A DNA stretch of 64,000 nt from Paramecium sonneborni. Lineage: Eukaryota; Ciliophora; Oligohymenophorea; Peniculida; Parameciidae. Position 1 is the stretch's first letter. Each line of letters opens with the position of its first letter. The notes below the pieces were generated by a model, which did not search any database, had not been told where the DNA came from, and saw only the letters and a program-made list of their open reading frames with translations. The translations under genes were made by a program, and so were the position numbers. Where the stretch lies: NCBI GenBank assembly GCA_905182985.1, contig CAJJDN010000102.1, positions 16,849-80,848 of the forward strand. The letters are read 5' to 3'. Below are positions 14,280 through 27,000 of the stretch, piece after piece.

Positions 14280-17200
14280 TAGAAAATGCTAAATAATGTT
14301 TAAATTATAGTTGTTAGAATAGATTCTCTTTTTCATACTATTTTTTATATTGCATGTTCAGAAGTTATCCAGAATATTTCGAATCTAATATTAATTTTTA
14401 ATATTGCAACCATATTGGAGTAGATTAAATGACAATAAATTATATTTTTTAAATTCAAGAACCTTGTGAACAATTAATTATTCCTATTAATTAATTGAAA
14501 TTATGGAATATCTTAAAGCAAAAAATCTATTCTTTAAAGTAAATTAATATGAGTCTCTTTTCAGTTTATCCATATCTCTTAAAATTAAATTATTTAATAA
14601 GCATAGTTAATTATGATACAGTAGAAATCAAAGATATGACATTAACTTTATCTGATGTTTTTATTTTGGAAAATACTAACAATAAAGTTGATATAACATT
14701 AAAAAATCTAATTTTTATTCAAACAAACTTTTCTCATAAAACTATTATTCAAACTTAAGTGCACGGAAATATCCTCTTTTATGATGTTAGGATTATTGAT
14801 TCCAACTTTATTAATTCAACCTTTTTTCAGTTTTAAAAACAATCAATTTCAATATCAATAACAATCAAAAATTAACTCTCTAGAGAATTCAATTTTATTC
14901 TAAATAAATAACATTTATACCAATATAACTATTCAAAATATTCTTATTGAAAATTGTTCAATTTTCAATTCTTCATTTTTCTCTTTCTAAACAGATTTGA
15001 ACTAAAGTCAATTAAATCAAATTAAATGATGTTGGAATTAATTAATGTAATTTTACTCATTCCTATTTTCTAAATAGCAACAATAAGTTTAAAATAATTG
15101 CAAAAAATATCTTAATTCTTAATAATTACCTTAAGAATTCAGTGATATTTGTTTTTGATGATGATATTGAATTGATTAGTGTAAAATCAATTTAGAATAC
15201 ACTTATAGAATCTTCAATTTTATCAACATTATTGATTATCAATTAATAAAGGGTTTTTTGCATAATTGATGATTTTGAAGATTATTAAAGTGCTTTATAA
15301 GAATCAAGCATGATAACTATTTATTCAAGTCTTCAAATTAATAATTTCATTGTTATTATTAAAAATTTTTAAGTTTAAGAAAATAAACTATTAAATACTT
15401 TATATCTGAAAATTTTCCTATTTAAATTACATTGCCATTCATTAGTAATCTAAAATGCGAAATTCTTAAATTTACAAAATATGGCAGTGTTTTATCTTTT
15501 TGAAATCAATTAGATTGTATTTGATTCTGTAATATTAGAAAATTATTAATAAGACCATAAAGTTCTTATTTCATAATATTGTATTGATCAAGTCTAATTT
15601 AGGAGTTAATTATTGTAAATTACAGCTTTTAGTAATTATCATTGTCAAAAATTAAAGTTATAAATCAATTTAGTATTAATTATTCATTAATTGATATTAA
15701 TTTTAGTACTTAATTCATTATTGATTCGATAAGATAAGTAATATTAGTGAATGTATAATTTAAAGGGAATATATTATTAAAGAACAAATAATCCAATTAA
15801 TTATCTTTGATTACTATTTTTTCTCAATATAATTTAAATATTAAACTAATTGATATTTAACTAATCTAAAACATTGTAAATCAATAAATTGATGAACCAC
15901 TTGACTCATAAACTAATCTATAACATATAAATTCATTAGATAGTTTTGTTTAAATTCATCAATTATATTGTAATCAAAATGCTTTAACTAATTCAACTAA
16001 TCCATTCATAACTGTTACTGCCACATCACTTGAAATTTCTAATTTAATATTTATGAATTCTAATGTTTTATCGTAAACTTAATGGTAACATTTTTATGAT
16101 TTTGAATTAGATGATAAATATAATCAACAAGAAATTAATTTAATTATTCAATCAACATTTAAAATATTAAATTAAGGAATTTATGTTGTAGCTTCCACTT
16201 TTAGTTGTACAGAAAGTTTTTTTTAAGAAATTATTGCTTTTAAAAGTTCTATTTTCTCAATCAAAACTCAAGGATAAGGAATAATCAAAATTAATAAAAT
16301 TTAGATCGATTCTGTTTATACAAATTTGTAAGATAGTGGTAGCACAGGTTTTATAAATATAGATTCAACAAACAGTCTTTTATATATTGAGCTAAAATAA
16401 ATAAAATTTACAAATATCTTTAATAGAATGAGTGCTTCATTATTTACTATTACATCCTCTTTAAAATAAAATATTATTCAAATAAATAATATTGAAATAA
16501 AAAATAGCCTTTCCTTTAATGAACACAATTATTTAAGTTAAATTTTCAGCATAAATAATGAAAGAAAACTAAGTAAGTATTAATAATTTATCAATTTATT
16601 CAAGTGAAGAAGTGTGGATTAAATTTTTTTCCTATATTGGCCAAATAACATAATCTGAATTAGAAAATATATAGAGGGAAGATAACTTGATGATATATTT
16701 TGAAAATTGCAAAATTGAATTAAAAAATCTATGGGTAGAAGGAATAACTATTTCTCCAATTTTAAAATTCTCAAATATATTTAAATTAAAGCTATTAGAT
16801 TGTAAGATAATATCTATTTAAAAATTACATTCATTTGATCTTATACATCTAACTTAAACCTTAATAATAGAATCAAAAATTTATGTTGAAAAACTGAAGA
16901 TAATATAAAGTAATAGGATGAAATTCCTATTTTTTAAAATTTCAATTATTAAATTGCAGTTTGCAATATTTGGAGATATACATCAATAACACAATAAATT
17001 ATTTATTCCAATATAATAAGTTAGTTTTAATCTTCTGATTATCATTCAAATCAGATGATGTATGTACAAAGCATTTCTGACTAAAATTCTCTTATTTTTT
17101 AAGATATTGAATTGATTAATAATAATGGAACAGACTTTTCAGATGGAATAATCACATTTGAAGTTGAACAATTTAAGATTTTTAAAATAATTAATTTTTT

Positions 17201-19009
17201 TTGCTATCAGAATAGTGTGAAATAAAATGGCTGCATTTATTTTTTAATTTAAAGTATTATTAATTAAATTATTAGAATCAGAGATTCGAATTTCATAGAG
17301 AATATCGAAATCTTGGAGGTGCAATATTAATTTAAAACGTTAGATTAAAGATGACAAATTGTAAAATAATATCCAATTATGTAAAGCAAATCTGGTGGAT
17401 TGTTTTTATAATTAAAAAGTACTGATTTTTAAATTAAATCAACAATTGGGGATAAGGAAATTAAATATGTGATTTGGGCATATAGGAGCATTGTGTGAAG
17501 AATGTGATATTTATAATATAAGAGGGGGTGGAAAATATTTAAAAATTAAGAAGTTGTATATCTTGTTTTGGTGTTTAGGATAGTATAATCCCATTCATTG
17601 GGGCATCGATTTGGTAATTTAATTTAATATTCAGCTCGTTTATATCAATCATTATCGCCTTAAGAAGCATTGATTAGTCTAATCAATTATTCAAAAATTT
17701 TAAATTATAATAAAGGTTTAGCAAAATTATTTTTAACCTAGAATAAGGTAAATAAATCATTTATTTTTAGGTCATGAAAGTTTTTTAATTAAAATGTTAT
17801 TAAACTATTTATGGATCTATTCTGTTATATTTACATTCAATATAAAATTTTAATTTTCATTTACTTTTGTTGATTCAGCAAGAAATACTTCTTACTATTT
17901 GTCTAACAATTTAGATTGTTATTTATCAGAAAATCAATCAATAAAATTGATTTATTCTAAAATAATTACGATGCTTGTATTAATGACATTCTAATTCATG
18001 CTTATTATAATTATAATTCTCATCTACAATTAATTGGAAAAAAAAAATAAAAATTTAGAGATTATTTCTAATTCTCTACTCTACCTTTACATTTCAAATT
18101 ATGGTGGTTTGATTAAAATGTAATTTTATGATTTTTATTTTAGGTATTTTTCAATTATCTCAAAAAGAGATATTTCAAGTTAGAGTTACATTCAAGGTGA
18201 TGTTTCTCTCCTTTTTGGATCTAAAGAACATTTAATTTGGATTTTTTCTTTGTTATTCCAGGAATAGGAGTTTTTAGTTTGATTATTCCTCTTTTTCTTT
18301 TTATTGTCATGTACATTAAAAAAGATTAGCATGTAGCATTTAAATTAGAAAACATTTTTGTTATCTAATTAATGAATACAATAATAGAAGTTATTTTTGG
18401 GAAGAAATAAAACTCATTAAAAAGACAATTATTATTTTAATTTTAACATATTTTGAGACTTATATTTTACTAAAAGCATCATTGTTGGGATTATGTTTAC
18501 TTTTTTATTAGCTCCTAGCTTTTAAAAAGAAACCATATATTCTTTCCAATTTTAATAGTATGGATTTATTTTCAGCACAAATTTGCTCAATTACAATTTT
18601 TCTTAGTGCTGTTTAATATGTATCAGAGTAAGAACATAATTAATTTTCATCAATATCACTCTCTACTTTTATTGTTCTTTTTTGTCTTAAACTTTGCTAT
18701 TCATTTATCAAGGGTATATTAGAAGTTTACACTATAAAGTATTCTTTCTTAATCTTAAAATTTTTAAATTTAATTTTGAATAAGATTTGGCCCGATTCAA
18801 ATTTAACAAAAAAGTTATCCAAACATATACAAAGATCAAGTTAAAGAAATGAGAGATTGAAATTTTTGATTCATAAACTTCAATAATATTTGATAAAAAT
18901 TTCTAAATCTTAAATTGAAAATCACAGAAAAATTCTAAACCTTCAAAGTTAAATTACTAAATCCTTACAGTCCGAATTAAAATACCTTTTAAACACCGAT
19001 ACCAAATGA
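14280..19009 (+). pseudogene. psi-B: decayed copy of the giant membrane protein family
   Basis: Translation in shifting frames aligns throughout with genes A and C, starting inside the region after the N-terminal Cys-rich domain (C-x-NYSC, SIG/HIGVD motifs near 14310-14420). The N-terminal ~1,000 residues are missing. Coding frames are broken by TGA at 14948-14950, near 15025 and at 15748-15750, and by further shifts. Near 17455-17476 the Gly-rich end of the beta-helix region is joined directly to GHIGALCEECDIY, so about 0.9 kb present in gene A is deleted. The C-terminal membrane region is still recognisable and ends at TGA 19007-19009. It retains three introns at family positions (17614-17634, 17748-17770, 18120-18143), so it arose by DNA duplication, not retroposition. 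Confidence 0.88.
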
Positions 19010-19622
19010 TTGCTTTTTAAATATTTATGAATCCAATTTTTAGATATAATTTAACATTAAATTTTTTAGCAATTATTTTAATAAACTTTTTATACCTATT
19101 TTTATTTATTATACCTATTTTTATTTATTCACTGTTTAGAAAGAAACTATTTATTCCTTAACAATGTTTAATTTCACTTTTGATATTATGATATTTAAAT
19201 ACTTCCGTATTGAGTATTAGATCAACAATCAGAACACCAAATAATTAATACTTTTTATTGTCAAAAGTTAATTTATTATAAATCTTAAGATGTTTATCTA
19301 GGTATCAACTACTATTAATATTACTTTGTTTTATGTCAATATAAGCTTTTTAATAAAATTTATAACTGATAACTGAATATTATGCTGTAATAATTTATAA
19401 CCCATTTAAACAATAATTTTTGTTTCAAAAAAAAAGTAAAATATTAGAATCATAGCATATTAATAATAAATATATCATATAATATCAAAAAAGATAGACT
19501 ATTATTAATAATAAAAATTTATAAAATTCTGTTTTTAATCTCCAAAGAGATCTTATTGTAGTTCATACGACAAAATTTCAAATTTAATTCAATATTAACT
19601 TCTATAAAGTAATGGAGATATT

Positions 19623-20039
19623 ATGAATGTTTAAATAAAAAAAAATCAACTTCGAAGTCAGAAAGAAGTGTGAAAATATTAACTAAAACAAGTAGATTCT
19701 ATTACTAATTTGATAATCACAATCAAATACCTAATTTAGACTAATTAAATAAATAATGGTTTGATTAATACTTAACTCAAAAAATAGACATCATTAAATA
19801 AATAAAAGCTGCATTAATGGGATCTTAATATCTATAACAATATCAATTTTTTTAGGATACGAAATATTATTAATTTTATCAATAAAAATTAAGAATACCA
19901 TAATGATCATGTGGAGGGTTTAAATATTGGTATCATTAGAAATAAATTTAATCAAAAAGGGTAATAAATTAAACTAAGTATTTCTGAATATTTAGTTCCA
20001 ATTTAACTTAATATATTATTTTTTAAAATTCAAAACTGA
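19623..20039 (+). pseudogene. Frameshifted remnant of an unidentified gene
   Basis: From ATG 19623, a poly-A run at about 19636-19646 shifts the frame. Downstream there is a coherent polar frame (segments SKSERSVKILTKTSRFYYQF and NLDQLNKQWFDQYLTQK) ending at TGA 19914-19916. A second coherent frame starting at about 19903 (HNDHVEGLNIGIIRNKF, KLSISEYLVPIQL) ends at TGA 20037-20039. The composition is unlike the surrounding noncoding DNA, and the two frames adjoin with a one-step shift. Family is unknown. It could also be a gene with an intron I have not recognised, or a homopolymer sequencing error. Confidence 0.35.
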
Positions 20040-20449
20040 GACTAAAGTTCTATATGAAATAGATTAACTTTAGCAGAATTGCAAATTAACAATATGAAAA
20101 TTATTTAAGATATAATAGAAAGTCTTCAAATTATATGTCTTAATTGATTTTTATAGGGTTTATATTAGAAATGAATATATTACTTATTTTAATTAGACTA
20201 GTTAGAGTTGCCGACTTATTTAATTAAATTTAAAAACTAATGAATTATTTATTATTTGTTTTAGATGATACATTAATCTTGTTTATATGAGAAGTAATAC
20301 TAAGCAATAATTCAATTATTTTATTATTAGGCCATGAATTAACTTACATCAAGTAAATGTGCATCATAGTATTAATCAAATTAAATTATAATAAATTTAA
20401 TATATCAATTTTCATTAGCAATAGGCTAAATATTGAATATAGGTGTACC

Positions 20450-21880
20450 TTTATACCATCCAAGTGCCTATTAATAGTTAAATCTCTCTTTTCATAAATT
20501 AAATTCAAGCATTGTTAATCAGTATTCACTTAAAGAAAATTACTCATTTATAACCTATTGCTAATAGCTAATATACTATTAGACTCAATCCTATTATTGA
20601 TGCTTTTAAATGTATATTATATTAATCTCATAGTATTTCAAAATTAGAATCGTTAGAGTTACTTAATTTTATTTATTCCCAATAATAACTTTCTTTTTCA
20701 TATTCCTTAAAAAGATAACTTATATGAGGTCTGAATATATGTTTATCAAAATCATTTCTTTTGAAACACATTACTTGAAATAATGAGAAAGGGAGTAAAA
20801 AGCCAAAATTATCAATCCAGGAAGAATCAAATATGTAATCTATAGCTTATGTATCTTTGAATTTTAGATCACCTGATATATATTAAAAGTTAGATATTTC
20901 TCTATATGAAACTAAAGAACATAACCTAATTATAATTTAATTTATTATATTTTTATTAATCCTGAATAATTATAAATATAAAAACAAAGTAGAGTGTTGG
21001 AAATGCTGTTTAATTTAAATTTTGTATTAATAAGAATTAAAATATTTTCAATCCAAATATTATGATAATAAATTGTCACAATATTAATATCAAAATTAAA
21101 ATAATTTTTGGATAGATTAACTCAAAATTTACTGTTTTAACTATCTAAAGTATTTGATATTGAATAAGATTAATTACTGGCTTAATCAACAAAATGATAT
21201 TAAAAAGAAAAGCCTATATTAAATTAAAATTTAACTGAAAATATCCATAAATAGTTTAAGAACATTTTTAATAGAATACCCTCAAGATCTACAATAATGA
21301 GATAGAATATCTTAATTTAATTTAAAAAAGATATAACTAAAGCTACCTTAAATTTTGTAAAAAAAAAGAATTATCGAAAACATACCCCTAATATTAATGA
21401 TATCATTTTATTCTGCTATTTCTTATGAATTATATTCGATAATTTATCGTCCACACCAAAACAATAAAAACATTCAGAATTTTATTAATTTTTAAAGAAA
21501 TATCCATATCTTTAATTTTGTAAATATCACATTCTTATTTAATATTATTAAATTAAAAAACCAATATCTATTTTTTAATATCAAAAAACAACTAATTTTA
21601 TTGGTAATTTACTTCAATTTATGAATTCCTTTTAACAATATATTTAATTTTAATACAATAATGAATTAACAAGGTTTTTCTGAAATTAATTTAAATTATT
21701 TTTAAATATTAATTCCATTCAATTAATCTACTTAACTCTTGCAGATTTTTTAGGAATAGAAAGATAAAACTTCTTTAAAACTTAGCCACTAGGAATCATT
21801 CAATAAGTAATTTTAATTTCTTGTTCTATGATTATGTAAGGAAATATCTTTAAAATATTAGTATAATATTTATTTAATTA
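20450..21880 (-). pseudogene. psi-D: inverted, truncated copy of the giant membrane protein family
   Basis: On the minus strand, segments match the C-terminal third of genes A, C and E. Near 21860-21700 is ...ILKIS followed by an IPSG-type turn. Near 21540 is a remnant of the CDIY module (ECDIYKIK). Near 21470 is the CFGVDD segment preceding the first membrane helix. The membrane region runs down to KEYEKESYYWEQIK near 20720 and an HLKASIIGLSLIVYQLL-like helix near 20600. Frames are broken repeatedly by TGA. The splice donor equivalent to gene E intron 52912-52933 has lost its GT (near 21310) while its TAG acceptor persists. The 5' three quarters of the gene are absent or unrecognisable. Boundaries are approximate. 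Confidence 0.8.
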
Positions 21881-24018
21881 AATTAATATTTATGTATATT
21901 TGAATATTTATTATTAAATAGATTGAAATTATGAAATTACCAAACTACAATATTTGTCCATTTATCAATAACTATAAATGGATTTATACAAAAATACCAT
22001 AATTTTCATCTTATTGAAAGTCTTAACATAATTATTTATTTAAAATGAATGGTTTATAATATAAGAATAATAATATTTAGATATGTTTCAAACAATTCTG
22101 GTGTCTATAAATAATATTATTCTTAATTTTATGTAATTTATAATTTGATTTAATATAGAAGTATATTCAAATTAATTTTATTAGATTACAGATGATTGCA
22201 AAGATATTTCAATCAAATTAAATTAATTATCTAATTAATTTGAATTATTAAATGAATAATTCTAAAATATTAGGTATCTTGTCAGCCATCATTATATTAA
22301 CATTCCTAAATTTCTGTTCATAATATATTTTTTTTGGCTTTTCTCAATTTTTACAAAAAATTTAAAATTTATCTGAAATTTTATTATTGTGAAATACAAT
22401 TATAAAATCATAAATATATTTTTTCATTTATAAGTTTAGAACTATGAATTCATAGACTTAAGTAGCCTATATTTTTTATTTGAAAAATTTAAAGTAAGTT
22501 GAATTATTATCTATAAAAAGTCTAATTTATTATATGATTTTTTAAAATTAATATTAATTACTGTTGTTAATTTAATTTTTGAATTAATAATATTTTTATC
22601 AAAGCTAATGAGATTAATCATATTTTATTTCAATTGTTTCAGTCTCTTCATTCATCTTTATTTACTCAGAATAGTACAATATAGAACAAAATTCAAGTCT
22701 TGAACTTCAAAATAATTTTAAGATAATAGAACAACTTGATTAGCAGGGAATTTTTAGAATATTCGAACTAATCATATTTATGGAAACAAATAAACTTTGA
22801 AAAGAACATAAACAGTTATCAAAAATTACATAAATATATTAAAAATTTAATATTAATATATATAATTAAAATTGATCAATATAATTTTGGATATTAATAA
22901 TAATATTTATTATGAATATCCAAAATAATGTTTAAAAATTTTAAAAAGCTTGTTATATAAAATGCTACAATTCGTTATCAAGCAAAAGTGAAGATATCTA
23001 GAAAAATGGAGAAGTGAAACAATTGATTTAGAGAGTGAAATTTCAAAAACATTTGGAATTACGATAATTATGTCAATAAATGAAATAAAAGTGAAGTCCA
23101 AATGTACAACACAGTAATTTATTTGAATAATAGTCAACTCATATAAAATTATAGAAAAACAATTATTTGGTAAATAGAAAGAAAGAAATAAAGTATGATA
23201 TAAGAAATATGAAATATAGATATGCTAGGCAATATTACATATAATGAATCATTAAAATTTTCAGAAAGTTATAATTTAACAATAATGGAAACTGAATATA
23301 ATAAATTTAGAATAAGATAGTAAATAAAAAATAAAATAATACTTAAATTCTTTCTTAATAATGTAACTTTTACTATATTTTCTTTAGATTCCTACCTTCC
23401 TTGTTGATTTTGTGATTTTAAATAAAAAAAATTCAAATCTTATTTATTTATAAATCAATATTTATATACTAACTATTATTATTTCATTTGGTTGATGTAA
23501 AATAAGTATAAGCGAAGAAATTATCGAATCAATATGATTTTGGCAATGAAATGTTATGAAAACTTTTGTTTTAAAAATGCTTTATTTTTTAATTGCCTTT
23601 TAAAATATATATATGAAACTTTAAAAAATTCAGAAATAAGCAATATATATTATAAAGGTAAACCTATTGTTAATTTCTTTATTAATTAAATTAAATAAAT
23701 TGTTGAAAAAAAAAAAAGAAGGATTAAAAAATTCTTATGAATTTATAAGATTCCATAGAAACAGAAGTATTTAGAATTAAACATCAATGGTGTAAGAATT
23801 GAAATTTTCAAAATTTTAAAATAATTTTGTATTTTATTGAATTATCATATTGATTAATAAAATAAGATATTTTAAGCAAAATAATATTTAAAAAACATTT
23901 TGCTCCTTATTACTCTTTCTCATCAGATTAAGTGTTTTTTGTAATAAAATTTCTTTTTATAATTGTTTTCAATACAATATATAAAATTAATTGATTTTAA
24001 TAATTTGAATCTTGATTT
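21881..24018. other. Intergenic stretch, possible coding debris
   Basis: No intact gene was found. Between about 22915 and 23130 on the + strand, a frame with charged segments (QFVIKQK, then RYLEKWRSETIDLESE) is interrupted by one TGA, suggesting either a dead gene fragment or chance. The region 22300-22900 and 23150-24000 is A/T-rich with stops in all frames. A TGA at 24013-24015 directly precedes the start of gene C in frame. Confidence 0.35.
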
Positions 24019-27000
24019 ATGATATTGCTTTTTTTCATGATGATGTTTAATTTCTAAAAGGCATAATACTCCTTGTCAAATACAGTATTGAGTCATTCAA
24101 ACCCAATTTTGAAATAAATTATTAAAGGTAAAGAATCAGATGTATCAGATAATAAATGCCTAACCTTTGGTATATGGTCAAAATATGATCCATTAAGTGA
24201 TACATATTTGAAAAACTCACATGATTTATTTGAAAGTAATTGTTTGTAAGTAATGAATGCTTTTGATTCTAATACTCAAAGTCTAAGTTTTATATATTAC
24301 GATTGCATTGATCCAATTACCAGAGAAATTAAAAAATTTATCTTTGGGTTGGCAGAAAATACTCATTTTATATTTGAATAACCTATTGAACCTTTAGATT
24401 ATGAAAATAGATGGTATTTTTTATAAATAATTTCAATTTAATCTGAATAGAAATTAGAATTTTTAATTTATTCTTCGTTAAACAACATTTTTAGATAAAC
24501 TGTAAATCTGATTATGCCAGCAAAAGATTAGTAAATATAATTAACTTTTGGAGGAAGTTTAAAAGTAGATGTTTAAAAAATATCATTTTTTGAATAAGGA
24601 AAAATATTTGCACTATTTCCAGGTTCAATTGTTGTTTAAAATTATTAAATGATTAGAATTCCAGCATAATATGATTTTGTGTCATTAATTACTTAAAGTT
24701 ATAAGTAGATAGGAAAATGTAGTTGTAGAAGTACTGCAAAAATGATTTTTAATGATTTTTATTTAAAAGATCTTGATTAAAAAGTTTAAGTATCAGGATA
24801 AATATATTGTAATTCATATACACTTAGTGCATGGTTATAGATATAAAAAATTTATTAATAATCTGAAGAATTTACTTATTAGTTTTTAAAAATAAGTACT
24901 AACTTAGACAGATTTTAGAATGAAAATTTAGTCACATTTTAATTGTTTTATCATATTTCCCCAATTTAAAATAAAATACTAATTACAACATATAAATATG
25001 ATTTTCCAATAGTTACATAAGACTTTGTAAATAATCCATTTCTAATTAAAAGAGAATTTAATATACCAAATAATCTTGCTTCTTGGTAATTTTTATTTGT
25101 AAATTTGGAAGAAAATACATTACGTGTTGAGATTATATTTCAAGATGATCAAAATACGTAAACGTATAAATCTTTAATTGATGTTAAATAATTTCATGAT
25201 TGTTAATTTAAAATAACATATGGAAACATTTAATAATAAAATTTAAATTATATTGATATAATTGTTAGGAATATGAGATTTACAAATTGTATTTAAGATA
25301 TAAGACTCATAAAATGTCATTAAAGTTGTAAAGAATGTGATGGTCCTAGTAAATATAATTGCTTATCTTGTTCTAATGAATCAAATAGAATATTTATTGC
25401 AAAATAAAAACTCTGTGTTTGTCCATATTAAACAGTTGATTTAAATAATGAATGTCTCAATTATAGAGATTAGGATTTATAACTAATTTAAAAATAGTAA
25501 ATAAATTTAAAATGTTAATAAGGTTTTTTTGAATTAAATGGTGATTGTATTAAATGGTAATTTATAATTTAAATATTTAATAGTCCATCAAGAATCAAAG
25601 AAAATATTATTAGTTGCTTTGATTGTTATTAATTTATTCAAACCTGGAAGTCAAGTCCAATATGTTCTTTAGATCTGATGTGTAATGATTCTATATGCGA
25701 TTTCATTGGAATTGGACAAGAAATAATAAATCTTTTTGATGGTTCCGATTTTATTCTTTATTAGAATTCTTTACTCTATAATTAAGGTAACATTCAAGAT
25801 GAAAAATTACACTAAAAGTAGTATAATTTGATAATAAACTTCTTCTAGTTTTTTTGTAATATAAAATTAAAAGAATCTAAAGATTTTGATAAGAATTCTT
25901 GTTATTAATGTAAAATTAAATCATGTTTGGTTTGTGGTATTAATATTGATAAATTCATTTGTCTTAAATGTGAGGATCGATATACCTTATATAAAGGTTA
26001 ATGTATTAATTATCACGATGATTTTAATTTTTAGAATTGTACACAACCATATTATGCTTCATTTAGTAGAGTATGTAAATTATGTGAATTGAAAAATTGT
26101 CTTTATTGTTTTGAGTATTATAACAATAACAATAATTATTATGGATTTACTATTGAATATACAAATATCTATTTAGGTTTTAAACCTAAATAGATTGGTG
26201 TTGCTTGTTTGATGTGTGAATAAGGCTATTAATTTGATTTCATTTTAGGAATTTGTTAAGAAAGAGTTCCAACAATATAAAGTTGTTTAACATCATTAGT
26301 TAGTATAAATAGTTAGGAAATATGTTTATCTGCTTTAGATAATTTTTAAGTTTCTAGAGAAATTAATAGTTGTGATTCATATATACCTAATTGTTAATAA
26401 TGTTATCTGAATTTTTATAAAGAAATAAAATGTATAATATGTAAATCTGATTTTGAATTAGAAACAAATTAATGTTATTAAAACTAAGAATAATTATCAT
26501 AAAGTTTATTAACTTTCTTAGAATTAAAAATAGATAGTTTCTTATCAAATGTTATAAATAATATTTTCTACTAATATCAATCTGAAACCAAGAATAATTG
26601 TGGATATTATTGTAATTCCTGTGTATATTCATTAGGTGAGTATTATTGTGATTAATGTATGGTATTAGATTAATAAAATTAACTATTTTGGTTTTAGTAT
26701 GGAATGTGTGAAAAATGCTCATAACTTTGTTAAGCTTGTAGGTAACGTGGTTCATTAGAAATTGAGGTAAATATTTATAATAATTATTATAAGTAATTAG
26801 CACCATTTCTAAAAACTTCACTATATAATACTAAATATACTACCAAATGCTTTAAACCTAAAATTGATCCTTTAATTCATTATGATCCTTACCATTAAAC
26901 TGTTAAATATTGTGAGAATCCTGATTGTAATAATGAACTTGTTTATGAAACTATTTAATGGGGTTGCAGTTTTGAAAGATTTCCAAGAGACTTAAATTAT

